Origin: Archaeoglobaceae archaeon
GTDB lineage: Archaea > Halobacteriota > Archaeoglobi > Archaeoglobales > Archaeoglobaceae
Assembly (NCBI GenBank): GCA_026985525.1
Contig: JALSQI010000022.1
Span: 1-48,305 of the forward strand
Direction: 5' to 3'
DNA: 48,305 bases
Under the pieces are notes generated by a model. The model did no database searches, had not been told where the DNA came from, and saw only the letters and a list, made by a program, of their open reading frames with translations. Both the position numbers and the translations under genes were made by a program. Every line of letters starts with the position of its first letter. Position 1 is the stretch's first letter. Shown one piece after another: positions 22,849-31,431 of this stretch.

Positions 22849-24273
22849 TATTTCGTATTCTTTTCTCAGCTTTTTAAAACTGTAACCGTGATCTAAAAAT
22901 TCCCAGTGCTTTCTTTCTAAGTCTAACTCTTTTAAAAGTTCTGGAAATTTTCTCAACACCGCTTTCTTACCGAATTTTAGATGTTCTCCAACTTCTCTAT
23001 TACCTCTCGAAAGAATTGTTTGAACAGCAAAATCTTCGACTTTTTCTACACTTACTTTTATACCTAACTTCCTAAGCCTGAGCAATTGTCGTAATCGTTT
23101 TTTTAGTGTGTTAACGACATCACAAAAGTCTGCGTTAAACCCACCGAATGGTGCAAATTGTAGAGGTGTGTGGGGTTTTGGTACGAGTGGATTTACTGAA
23201 ACAGTTACTTTAAAACCATCCTTTTTTACTTTTTTCGTCAGCTCTACTATTGAAGATATGTCTTCTTCACTTTCTTTTGGAATTCCAACCATGTAGTAAA
23301 GCTTAACGTTGTTTAGCTTTCCTTTTACTAATTCCAAAGCTCTAAATACGTCTTCATCACTTATACCTTTTCTAAGCACTTTTCTTAATCTTTCACTTGT
23401 TTCTGGAGCAACTGTGAAACTTTTCTGACCACATAGGTAGAGGAGTTCCGCTATTTCTTCGTCTATCGTATCAGCTCTTATAGAGGAAGGTGAAACTTCA
23501 AAACCCATGTTGATTAACTCCCACATAAGTTCTTTTATATTTGGATAATCCGTTACAGAAGGAGAAATCAAAGCTATTTTGTTGCAAACTTTTTTGCAGT
23601 TTTCCGCAACTTCGAGGAGTAAGTTAAGATTTCTCCACCTGCAGGGCTTGTATATCTGCCTTACGACGCAAAAACTGCATGCTCTATGGCAACCCCTCCC
23701 TATTTCCAGTAAGAAGCTTTTACCGTAAACACTCTCGCCAATTATTTCTTCGCATAAATGATAAGAGAGCTCGGCTTTTCTGACTTTTACACTGCTTTCA
23801 CTTTCAGAAATGTCTAAAATAGTTTCGGCTTTCAACACGTTTTTATCCTCGTTCTTGGACAATACTGTTTCGAGTAACTTCTCTACATCTCCATCGATTT
23901 CGCCGATGTAGAAGTAATCGAAGTGTGGTGTTAATGGTAGTGGATTTTCCATTACGCAAGGTCCTCCGGCTACTTTTATTGCTTTTAAGTCTTTAAATTT
24001 GGCAATTTTGAAGTAATCCTCTTCGAACTGTACTGAAAACAGCAAAACGTCAAAATCTTCAATTCTCGTTCCAGTTTCCACGCTCCTCCTACAGTTAAAA
24101 ACGTCTCCGTAAAACCTCTCGCAAACAAAACCTTCGAGTAAGTTTACTTCAGCGTATATCTGCTGAATTCCTACATTGGCTATTCCACTTTTATAGGTGT
24201 TAGGATAAACTAATCCTACTCTTATATCTCCTTTTTTCCACCTTTTGAAGAGGGGGTTGTGTTCTTTGTTCAT
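22831..24273 (-). CDS. Radical SAM protein with N-terminal B12-binding-like domain
   Basis: 480 residues. An N-terminal Rossmann-like part (VGLVYPNTYKSGIANVGIQQ, GGPCVMENP) resembles the cobalamin-binding fold that precedes many radical SAM domains, but the B12 His motif is not clear. The radical SAM cluster motif is GRGCHRACSFCVV (CxxxCxxC) near residue 195, followed by the beta strands of the barrel (IALISPSVTDYP, YYMVGIPKESEEDI). The class resembles MiaB/elongator-distant B12-radical SAM proteins of archaea with no assigned reaction. Its ATG is only 12 bases downstream of the SRP RNA 3' end and has no ribosome site. The 3' end overlaps pth2. Confidence 0.85.
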   Translation of the reverse strand: MNKEHNPLFKRWKKGDIRVGLVYPNTYKSGIANVGIQQIYAEVNLLEGFVCERFYGDVFNCRRSVETGTRIEDFDVLLFSVQFEEDYFKIAKFKDLKAIKVAGGPCVMENPLPLTPHFDYFYIGEIDGDVEKLLETVLSKNEDKNVLKAETILDISESESSVKVRKAELSYHLCEEIIGESVYGKSFLLEIGRGCHRACSFCVVRQIYKPCRWRNLNLLLEVAENCKKVCNKIALISPSVTDYPNIKELMWELINMGFEVSPSSIRADTIDEEIAELLYLCGQKSFTVAPETSERLRKVLRKGISDEDVFRALELVKGKLNNVKLYYMVGIPKESEEDISSIVELTKKVKKDGFKVTVSVNPLVPKPHTPLQFAPFGGFNADFCDVVNTLKKRLRQLLRLRKLGIKVSVEKVEDFAVQTILSRGNREVGEHLKFGKKAVLRKFPELLKELDLERKHWEFLDHGYSFKKLRKEYEILLEKG

Positions 24274-24285
24274 AGCTATCTAAAA

Positions 24286-24602
24286 TGGAGGTGGGCACGC
24301 CTCGGGTCGACCCGCCTTACGGGGGGCGCCTCTGCCCAACTCCTCCTCCCCGCTACCCTGAAAGCGCCGAACGTTCGGGGTTAGCCTGCTCCCTTCCGGG
24401 CCTGAGCCGGTTCCCCCGACAAATACGGCGGACAGTCCCTCCGGACAGCCCAGCCGTAACCGCCGGCCCTTCAGGACGGGGACTCTACGGAGTCGGGCAG
24501 AGGAAGACCCCCCGCTTGACGGGCCTTCCCTCGGCTTCGGCCCCCGCATATCGACGGTTTCGGGTTACAGGGGACGCCGAACCCCCCGGCCTAGCCCACC
24601 AC
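24286..24602 (-). ncRNA. ffs: Signal recognition particle RNA (7S RNA)
   Basis: An extremely GC-rich segment of about 317 bases in AT-rich surroundings. Read on the minus strand it begins GGTGGGCTAGGCCGGGGGGT and contains CCTGTAACCCGAAACCG (Alu-domain loops) and, in the middle, GGCTCAGGCCCGGAAGGGAG followed by CAG, the conserved SRP54-binding S-domain. Its ends pair: GGTGGGC at 24600-24594 with GCCCACC at 24296-24290 (helix 1, typical of Archaea). A T-rich ATTTTAG follows the 3' end. The SRP RNA scaffolds SRP19 and SRP54 for co-translational targeting. The exact ends are estimated to within a few bases. Confidence 0.95.
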
Positions 24603-24616
24603 TTAAATTACTAACT

Positions 24617-24632
24617 TTCTATATTAATACTT
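24617..24632 (-). promoter_or_regulatory. SRP RNA promoter (TATA box)
   Basis: On the minus strand GAAAGTATTAATATAG lies about 25-30 bases before the predicted 5' end of the SRP RNA: GTATTAATAT is the TATA element and GAAA the TFB-recognition side. It overlaps the last codons of the aldolase gene, whose stop is at 24624, so the stable RNA promoter is embedded in a protein-coding 3' end. Confidence 0.55.
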
Positions 24633-25166
24633 TCTGCTGTAAAGTTTGTAAATTAGCTCGCATGAATGTTCTAAGTAACTTGCAAGTCTGTATGCTTCAT
24701 CTAAATCTTCTCCAGCACAGTATATACCGTGTCCTCTGACTAATACCGCTTTACTTTTCTTCAAAGATTCTGCTATAACTTTTGCACCTTTCAGAGTTGA
24801 ATAGGGTGCAATGACGATTTTCACTTCTCCTAAGAAGTGTCTCCCTTCTAAATCCATAGGAATAATAGAATTTCTTAGGAAAGAAAGAACTACCGCATAA
24901 ACACCATGGCAGTGTAGAACAGCTTTGTGATTGCTGTTTTTGTAAACTTCTCTGTGTATCAGCTGGTCACTCGAAGCTCTCCTATCGTATTCCTCACTAA
25001 AAATTTTTATTTTGACGAAAGAGTTTTCATCTACTTCGTCTAACATCACTCCGGTTTTAGTTATGTAGAATTCGTCTCCAACCCTAAAGCTCATATTACC
25101 ACTTGCACCGTCTATCAATCTCTGAACGAGTAACTTTTTCCCTATTGCTTTCGCTCTTTCAAACAT
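24624..25166 (-). CDS. Class II aldolase (L-fuculose-1-phosphate-aldolase type)
   Basis: A 180-residue zinc aldolase of the AraD/FucA family. GASGNMSFRVGDEF is the phosphate-binding N-terminal loop, HCHGVYAVVLSF provides two zinc His (HxH) and LVRGHGIYCAG the third; the acid/base Glu is in the IHREVYKN helix. Length matches the short archaeal members. In methanogens an enzyme of this kind makes lactaldehyde from fuculose 1-phosphate, which feeds lactate for coenzyme F420; the operon with cofE here supports that role, but ring-opened deoxyribose salvage is an alternative. Its ATG lies inside the end of the ATP-grasp gene (25-base overlap). Confidence 0.87.
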   Translation of the reverse strand: MFERAKAIGKKLLVQRLIDGASGNMSFRVGDEFYITKTGVMLDEVDENSFVKIKIFSEEYDRRASSDQLIHREVYKNSNHKAVLHCHGVYAVVLSFLRNSIIPMDLEGRHFLGEVKIVIAPYSTLKGAKVIAESLKKSKAVLVRGHGIYCAGEDLDEAYRLASYLEHSCELIYKLYSRKY

Positions 25167-26239
25167 CGCACCACCTCAAGAAATTTTTTTTCCAATACTT
25201 TTTTTCTAAGCTTAAACTTGTCCAAAACACGTCCGCTCGCGAGTATTGAGGTAATGGGTTGCTTAAACTCAAAAAACTCACCTCTCTCAGGTATATCTGC
25301 AAAAAAAGGGTTGCAAAGGGGTATGTATGCTTTAACTTTTTCCGGAGAGTAGTATATAGCTCTCAACCCCTGCGTTCTGAATTTTAATTTTGAATCTATT
25401 TTTGAGAAAAAAGCTTTGCAGTGTAGTTTGAAAAGGCTTTCACCAGTGCAGATCTCAAAGCTGTCAAGACTTCCGGGAATTCTTGGATTCAACTCCAATA
25501 CGTAAACATCGTCTGAAATTATGAGGTCTATGCCAGCACATCCTTCAACTTCAAACAAAAAGGCGACATCCTCAGCTATTTTTACCGCTTTTTTTAAGAG
25601 TTCATCGTTAACTTTAATGGAAAAAAGTTTCTCGGCGTAAAATTTGCTAAAAGGAGTTATATTTCCAGAATACAGGAAACCATCTGCGTTGACTTCACTC
25701 CATCCAGATAGAAGAATGTTAAGTGTTGACAAACAATTTTTTCCATCGCAGAGAATTGTTGCTGAGGAAGTTATACCTTCAACATATTCTTGAACTATGT
25801 ACTCCTTAGTTTTATCAATTTTATCGATTCTATTATTAGTCGTTACGTTAACTCCTCCTCCTCCAAAACGGGGTTTTAAAATAACCCTTTTACCTTCACA
25901 ACTCTTTAAAATTTCGGGACAATTTATTCCGGCTTTTTCCATTCTTCTGTAAAACTTAAGCTTATCTATGCAGCTATAATCGTAATTTCCGATCAATTCC
26001 ACTCTTTTCTTTAATTTACTTGCTTCGTATTCGAATCCAGTAGAGATTACAGCAGGAGCGTTGTAAGTTTCGCAAAACTCAACTACTTTTTCTACATCAC
26101 CTCTTTCAGCTCTATCTGAGTACAGCTTTAAGTCCCTATCTAAGTACTTAGCTACGCTGTAAACTTTAAATCCAGCTATTTTTGCAGACCTCGCGATATT
26201 TCTCGCATTTATTCCTGCTACAACTACTCTTTTCTCCAT
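25142..26239 (-). CDS. ATP-grasp ligase, substrate unknown
   Basis: 365 residues. An N-terminal Rossmann-like preATP-grasp domain (VVVAGINARNIARSAKIAGF) is followed by the ATP-grasp core: GKRVILKPRFGGGGVNV (lysine plus glycine-rich loop), YIVQEYVEG (adenine-binding hinge) and VYVLELNPRIPGS with the Mg-binding Glu/Asn. These enzymes join a carboxylate to an amine or thiol through an acyl phosphate. It resembles archaeal proteins annotated as predicted carboligases related to biotin carboxylase (COG2232-like). It overlaps cofE by 16 bases upstream and the aldolase by 25 downstream, so a role in F420 or another archaeal coenzyme (for example a glutamate or tyramine ligation) is plausible but unproved. 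Confidence 0.8.
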   Translation of the reverse strand: MEKRVVVAGINARNIARSAKIAGFKVYSVAKYLDRDLKLYSDRAERGDVEKVVEFCETYNAPAVISTGFEYEASKLKKRVELIGNYDYSCIDKLKFYRRMEKAGINCPEILKSCEGKRVILKPRFGGGGVNVTTNNRIDKIDKTKEYIVQEYVEGITSSATILCDGKNCLSTLNILLSGWSEVNADGFLYSGNITPFSKFYAEKLFSIKVNDELLKKAVKIAEDVAFLFEVEGCAGIDLIISDDVYVLELNPRIPGSLDSFEICTGESLFKLHCKAFFSKIDSKLKFRTQGLRAIYYSPEKVKAYIPLCNPFFADIPERGEFFEFKQPITSILASGRVLDKFKLRKKVLEKKFLEVVRCLKERKQ

Positions 26240-26973
26240 TCTTTTATTATCCTCCTTATGACGTCCTCATTATCATTTCTGTAAACTGAACTCATGTTAT
26301 CCTCTCCTTCGACTTTAAGCCCTCTAAAAACCACTGCGGGTATGGAGTCGTTACCTTCACCCATCAATAGGTTCGCAAAAGCTGCAATTTCATCAACTAT
26401 GCACTCCTGAGTTTTCTTCAAGTAATTTCCAAATAAATCAGGAGAGTTTATCCAGTTTCTCATAACCTTTATACCCGAACAACCAATAGCAAAGCCAGTA
26501 ACGCCTTTTCTGAAACACCTGCCGTTAGAATCTGTAATAATTACTGCCGTTTTAATTCCACGCTTTTCAATAGCCTTTCTAAGCATTTCCGCACTTTTAT
26601 CCGGATTCTCAGGTGGTAGAAGCAGACAGTTTTTTTCAACGTTGGATCTATCTATTCCCGCATTAACGCAGACATTTCCAAACTTGGCTTTAACGAGGAG
26701 AAACGGATAATCTAAGAGGACTTCGTCACTTTCTTCGAGAACTGCTTGAATAAACCTTGCGTCCTCTCCAAGCTTTTCCGCAATTTTAACAGCTTTTACA
26801 GATGGATCGTATTCATCCAACTTCCTAATTCTATCTTCAGCTCTCGAAATTATTGAAGAACAAACGGCAATTACGTCACCATCCTTAGCAAATCTGCATA
26901 TATGTTTAGCTATTTCATCAAAGCTCGTTTTCTCTAACCTTGGAAACTTTACCGCTATAACTTCGACTTTCAC
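26224..26973 (-). CDS. cofE: Coenzyme F420:L-glutamate ligase
   Basis: Adds the glutamate residues to F420-0 in a GTP-dependent reaction. The sequence follows the known Archaeoglobus CofE closely as I recall it: FLLVKAKFGNVCVNAGID, VIITDSNGRCFRKGVTGFAIG and DEIAAFANLLMGEG are the GTP/metal and substrate signatures. The start is GTG 26973, giving VKVEVIAVKFPRLEK at the N-terminus and 249 residues as in the family; longer in-frame starts add a non-conserved tail that overlaps the promoter. No ribosome site precedes it, so it is probably leaderless. It is the first gene of the cofE / ATP-grasp / aldolase operon. Confidence 0.95.
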   Translation of the reverse strand: MKVEVIAVKFPRLEKTSFDEIAKHICRFAKDGDVIAVCSSIISRAEDRIRKLDEYDPSVKAVKIAEKLGEDARFIQAVLEESDEVLLDYPFLLVKAKFGNVCVNAGIDRSNVEKNCLLLPPENPDKSAEMLRKAIEKRGIKTAVIITDSNGRCFRKGVTGFAIGCSGIKVMRNWINSPDLFGNYLKKTQECIVDEIAAFANLLMGEGNDSIPAVVFRGLKVEGEDNMSSVYRNDNEDVIRRIIKEWRKE

Positions 26974-27034
26974 GATTTTTAAAGATGTAAACCGAAAATA
27001 ATGTTTTTGGCTGAATGGATACTTAAACAAAAAA

Positions 27035-29719
27035 TTAAAGTAATTCTTCCAGTTTTTTCTTCAAAGCTTCTAAGTCCGGCTCTCTGTTTAAAATTCCCTG
27101 AGCTATATCCTTTTTACCTCCACCACTGCCACCGAACATTTCTATTGCCACTCTCGCTATTTCTTTTGCATCTACGTCTTTACCTGAAAAAGCGACGAAC
27201 CTTGTTTTACCGTTTTTACCATCCTTGCATATTAAAATACCGGCATATCCCATTTCCGCCAGCTTTAAAGCGAGCTTTTGAACTTCACTCGAATTAGCGA
27301 ATTCGACTACGAAACCCTTAGCTTTCTCCGCTATCCTCTCAGCTTTAATTTTTGAGATTTCTTCGATTAGTTTCTCTATCGTCTTTTTCTGTTCTTTCCA
27401 TTCTTCGAAGAATCTCTTAACGGTCTTTGGTAGTAACTTTTCCTCCACTCTGAGTATTCCGCTAGCTTCTTTCAACAACTTCTCTTTTTCTGCAATTTGT
27501 TCTAAAGCAGCCTCTCCAGCAGCGAATTCAAACCTTATAACTCCGTCCTGTATGGATTCAACTCTCAACAGCTTTATAACTCCTATTTCACCCGTAGAGT
27601 TGCAGTGAGTTCCCGCACAAGCTTGAACGTCATCTCCAACTTTAACTACTCTTATCTCCCTTCCCGGGGGTACGCCACCCTGATACAGTTTAAACCCGTA
27701 CTTCTTCTCCGCCTCAATTCTGTCCATCCACATGCACTCTACTGGCTTATTTGCCATAACTTCTCTGTTTGCCAACAACTCTATCTCTCTTATCTGCTCT
27801 TCACTCGGCTTTACGTAGTGAGTTACGTCAAGCCTCGCTTTGCTAAATTCTTTCTTCGCCCCAGCCTGCCAGATGTGGTTTCCAAGAACTCTTCTTATTG
27901 AGTGGAGTAAAACGTGAGTGGCGGAGTGGTGCCTCGTGTGCCTTAGCCTTCTTTCTCTATCGACAATGCCTTTAACGATATCTCCAACTTTCCCATCGAA
28001 CTCTTTCAATACGTGGGCAATTACTCCATTTTCGATGAACACGTCAATAACTTCAAATTTCTTGTTGTTTACGATTATCTGCCCCCTATCGCAGTCCTGT
28101 CCCCCACTTTCGGGATAAAATGCTGTCCTGTCTAAGATTAAGTAGTAGTAATCGTTTCTTTCAATTCCAACAACCTTAGCCTCAAATTCAAATATAGGCG
28201 AGTAGTAAAGTTTTTTCGTTTCAGGATACTCAGCTTTAAGTTTTTTCTCCCTCTTTTTCTTTTCCGCTTTCGAGTGCTTTTCTGCAAGTTTTGAGTAGAA
28301 GTTATCCGATTCCACTTCAACTCCTTTTTCCTTTGCTATCTTTATTGCCATTTCTGGCGGTATTCCATGCGAATCGTAAAGCTCCACGAGGTCATCTACA
28401 CTTAGCCTCTTTTTTCTGCAAACAATTCTTTCAACTATTCTTTCACCTCTCTTTATCGTAGCTTTGTACCTCTTTTCTTCGAGTTCAAGTATTTCCTGAA
28501 TAGTTTCCATTGGAACTTCGAAATCAAAACTTTTCATCAACTCTCTGTGAAGGCTTAAAATTTCAAAGAGTGGTATTGAAAGTTCAAGCTCTTCTGCCAA
28601 TCTGAGAGCTCTTCTTATCATTAACCTTGCTAAGTATCCCCCTCCAGCATTTGATGGTATCAATCCGTCTCCAAGCATGAAGAGTATAGCTCTTGAGTGA
28701 TCTGCGAGAGCGTAAACTTTTTCGAGAGGAGTTACAATTCTAAGCAACTCTTCAACTTCAATGCCTATTTTGTCGGCTGTTTTTCTTCTAAACTCATCGA
28801 GAGCTTTTCCTTTGAGAGAACCCATAACTCCAGCTAACTTAGAACTCTCTGCGATTATTTCTTTTACTTGTTCATCTTTGCGGGAAAATTCTATGTTACT
28901 GTTATCTTCTATTTTATCTAAGACTGAAGGAAATACAGCATCGTAAACGGTTGGTGTTCCCTGACTCGCCCAAACGAACCTCTCAAGTCCGTATCCAGTG
29001 TCAACGATGTATCTATCCATTTTTCTGTATCTCTCACCTTTTATGACAATATCCCCCTTCTCATCAGCGACGAGGTTCATAAAAACAAGGGTTGCGAGTT
29101 CAATTCCACTAACTATCGCTTCCAAGCAAGGACCTGCGTTACCACCTCCAGCCCAAGGCTCTTCTTTGTAAACTATATCTTCCACTTTAACTCCAAGCTC
29201 TTCGAGTAGCTCTGTACATAGCTTAACTGTTTCACTTTTCCAGTATATTTTCTCTTCTTTGCTGTTGAAAGCGTGATGTGCCATCATTTCGAATAGAGTT
29301 AAGTGCCTTCCAGTCTTTCCAACTGAATCTAAGTCGTCCATTCTTATGCAAGGCTGAGAAATCGTTAAAGGATTGGCTGGAGGTGGGACTACTCCAGAAG
29401 TTACAAAAGGCTGAAAATCTGCTATGGATGCGATTGTCAAGTATATATCGTCTCTCCACCTCGCAACTACGGGGTATCTGTTTATTCTCCTGTGTCCTCT
29501 CTTTTCAAAGAAAGAAAGGTACTTTTCTCTCATTTCGTCTAAGGTGTATTTTCTGCTGAAGACTGGATTTCCTATGAATTCGTAACTTCCGCAAGGAGGA
29601 TCGCCGCAAATATCTCTATCCCCAATAGTCCAGAAGTACTTTCCACATTTGGGACACTTTTTTCTACGGAAACCCCTCTCCCTGAGGTAATCTATGTCAA
29701 GGTATTCTTCCTCAAGCAT
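27035..29719 (-). CDS. alaS: Alanyl-tRNA synthetase
   Basis: Charges tRNA-Ala. The 894-residue enzyme has the archaeal N-terminal zinc segment (KKCPKCGKYFWTIGDRDICG), motif 1-2 region (ARWRDDIYLTIASIADFQP, RMDDLDSVGKTGRHLTLFEMM), motif 3 (DTGYGLERFVWASQGTP), the editing domain with zinc ligands HHSATHVLLH and CAGTHC, and a C-terminal DHHA1-type domain with glycine-rich GGSGGGKKD. It matches the structurally known Archaeoglobus enzyme in all remembered landmarks. ATG 29719 was used; a TTG five codons upstream is in frame without support. Two tandem promoter repeats precede it. Confidence 0.97.
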   Translation of the reverse strand: MLEEEYLDIDYLRERGFRRKKCPKCGKYFWTIGDRDICGDPPCGSYEFIGNPVFSRKYTLDEMREKYLSFFEKRGHRRINRYPVVARWRDDIYLTIASIADFQPFVTSGVVPPPANPLTISQPCIRMDDLDSVGKTGRHLTLFEMMAHHAFNSKEEKIYWKSETVKLCTELLEELGVKVEDIVYKEEPWAGGGNAGPCLEAIVSGIELATLVFMNLVADEKGDIVIKGERYRKMDRYIVDTGYGLERFVWASQGTPTVYDAVFPSVLDKIEDNSNIEFSRKDEQVKEIIAESSKLAGVMGSLKGKALDEFRRKTADKIGIEVEELLRIVTPLEKVYALADHSRAILFMLGDGLIPSNAGGGYLARLMIRRALRLAEELELSIPLFEILSLHRELMKSFDFEVPMETIQEILELEEKRYKATIKRGERIVERIVCRKKRLSVDDLVELYDSHGIPPEMAIKIAKEKGVEVESDNFYSKLAEKHSKAEKKKREKKLKAEYPETKKLYYSPIFEFEAKVVGIERNDYYYLILDRTAFYPESGGQDCDRGQIIVNNKKFEVIDVFIENGVIAHVLKEFDGKVGDIVKGIVDRERRLRHTRHHSATHVLLHSIRRVLGNHIWQAGAKKEFSKARLDVTHYVKPSEEQIREIELLANREVMANKPVECMWMDRIEAEKKYGFKLYQGGVPPGREIRVVKVGDDVQACAGTHCNSTGEIGVIKLLRVESIQDGVIRFEFAAGEAALEQIAEKEKLLKEASGILRVEEKLLPKTVKRFFEEWKEQKKTIEKLIEEISKIKAERIAEKAKGFVVEFANSSEVQKLALKLAEMGYAGILICKDGKNGKTRFVAFSGKDVDAKEIARVAIEMFGGSGGGKKDIAQGILNREPDLEALKKKLEELL

Positions 29720-29740
29720 CGTTTGGAGTTGCAAAAAAGA

Positions 29741-29768
29741 TTTAAAAAGGTTTATTTAAAAAGGTTTA
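29741..29768 (-). repeat. Tandem 14-base promoter duplication upstream of alaS
   Basis: TTTAAAAAGGTTTA occurs twice without a gap (29741-29754 and 29755-29768). On the minus strand each unit reads TAAACCTTTTTAAA, which looks like a TFB-recognition element plus TATA box, giving two overlapping promoters 14 bases apart for alaS. The stretch fills the gap to the upstream DUF505 gene stop. Confidence 0.6.
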
Positions 29769-29769
29769 A

Positions 29770-31431
29770 CTAAGTCGAGTTATAAAGTTCAACTAACTTC
29801 TTTCCAGCTTCAGTTATACTTCTCCTTCCGAGCAATCCAGTAACTCTGAGTAAAGTCAGAGCCTTCTTTATTTCTTCATCGCTAAGACTTAACCTCTTCT
29901 TTATGAAGTCAACTTCGTCTTGTTTGTAATTTCTCTCTTCTGTGCTTTCCTTCCACATCTTGTTAAATATTTGCAAGTTCTCGTGAATTACTTTTAAAAC
30001 GTTGTAAGTCGTCGGAGTTACTGGAAACTTTACTGCAAGCATCTCCTCCGTTTTTGCAAGTTCTACGACATTTTTTACTTCTCTGCCTAATTCAGTTAAC
30101 CCTACTGTCCCGTTTTGCAATTCTTCCACTAAACCCTTTGCCTCACATTCGCATATAGCTACGCTTATTTCTTCCAGCTCTTTTCTGTGTACATACTTCC
30201 TCGGCATTTTTGTTAGAAGGATAACGTCGTACTTCGTTAAAAACGGTTTTCTCTTATAGTTTTTTGCAAAATCTATCACAGCTTTACCCTTAGCGGTAAT
30301 TCCATTTTTTATAAGTCCCTCCTCTTTTGCTTTTCTAACCCACTCAACAGCTGGCACGTCGTTGCTCAAAGCGAAAGTTATTGCTTTAACACCATCACTC
30401 GTGAAGCAACCCATAGAAGCCAGTTTTTTCCATTCAGTAAGCCAATAAGTGTCCTTACCTTCCATGTACTTTCTTCTAACGATTTCTTTGGATTCAAGCA
30501 AGTGAAGTAAAGCTCCCAAGTCTTCTACTTTTGCTCTTTTCTCTATTTCACTGTATGTCGGCAAAATCGAAGGTGTATTTTTGTGTATTCTTTCGATTTC
30601 CGCGATTGCGTTTATAACCCTTATTTCTTCATCAAGCAAGTAAACTGGAGATAGTCTTTTCTTTTCAACTCCCATTGCGTCGTAAGTTTCGAGAGCGAGC
30701 TTTCCTAACTCTGTTACCCCACCATCCCACATTCCTTTTTCTTCGACTTTTTTTATTACTTCCTCTTTACCTCTTTCACTTTTCAGCAATTCTGCTTCTT
30801 CTGCTGAAAGAATTACTGAACCACTGACGTAATTTGAAAGTTTAAGTGCAAGTCTTGCAGCTTCAGTTATGGAAAACGCTTTTCCACTAGTAAATGGGGA
30901 AATTAAAAGCATTCTCATAGCTTGAAGTGCGTTGAGAACATTATCACCTACTCCAACTCTATCTTTGATAGCTACGAGTTCTTTGATTTCTCCTACTTCT
31001 GGTAAAACGCTTAGGAGTTTTAGTATATCTTGAGTTACGTATAGCATAGGATGAGTTTCTTTGTATATCTCCAGTAATTTTTTACCCGACTCGTTAACTT
31101 TTCCATTTTCAGCTAAGCCCCTTTCTTCGAGTGTTTCACTCCAGTTCTCTAATAAATAATCTGTTTTTATACCAAGTTCTACCATTTTTATTATTTCCGT
31201 ATCGGCGAATATCTCTGGTAAATCCTCTATTTTCTTTTTTAGTCCTGTGATAAGCTCTACTAACTTTTTACCGCTCTCGCTCAGCTTGAAATCAGAATCT
31301 ACAAATCCAAGTATGTAAAGTTCAAGCAAACACGTGTCAAATTCTTCGGGAAATGCTCTCTCAGTCTCCTCCTTAGTTTTCGAGTTAGCTATATAAGACA
31401 GTATTTCTAAATGCCTTTTCTTTAAGAACAT
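29770..31431 (-). CDS. DUF505-like protein made of repeated winged helices
   Basis: 553 residues, cytoplasmic, no catalytic motif seen. At least four segments end in the same way: SESGKKLVELI, NESGKKLLEIY, TELGKLALETY, TAKGKAVIDFA, TELGREVKNVV and TEAGKKLVELY are the 'wing' and last helix of repeated winged-helix units, each preceded by a helix-turn-helix-like part. This is the layout I associate with the archaeal family DUF505, of unknown function. ATG 31431 lies ten bases inside the end of the prefoldin-beta-like gene, so it is coupled to that gene. A role in protein-protein or nucleic-acid contacts together with the prefoldin-like pair is inferred from the operon only. Confidence 0.75.
   Translation of the reverse strand: MFLKKRHLEILSYIANSKTKEETERAFPEEFDTCLLELYILGFVDSDFKLSESGKKLVELITGLKKKIEDLPEIFADTEIIKMVELGIKTDYLLENWSETLEERGLAENGKVNESGKKLLEIYKETHPMLYVTQDILKLLSVLPEVGEIKELVAIKDRVGVGDNVLNALQAMRMLLISPFTSGKAFSITEAARLALKLSNYVSGSVILSAEEAELLKSERGKEEVIKKVEEKGMWDGGVTELGKLALETYDAMGVEKKRLSPVYLLDEEIRVINAIAEIERIHKNTPSILPTYSEIEKRAKVEDLGALLHLLESKEIVRRKYMEGKDTYWLTEWKKLASMGCFTSDGVKAITFALSNDVPAVEWVRKAKEEGLIKNGITAKGKAVIDFAKNYKRKPFLTKYDVILLTKMPRKYVHRKELEEISVAICECEAKGLVEELQNGTVGLTELGREVKNVVELAKTEEMLAVKFPVTPTTYNVLKVIHENLQIFNKMWKESTEERNYKQDEVDFIKKRLSLSDEEIKKALTLLRVTGLLGRRSITEAGKKLVELYNST

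Noticed and set aside
24280-24614. Open frames on both strands across the GC-rich segment (89 and 109 codons)
   Set aside because: The segment is the SRP RNA gene; the frames are Pro/Arg/Gly-rich products of its base composition and resemble no protein.
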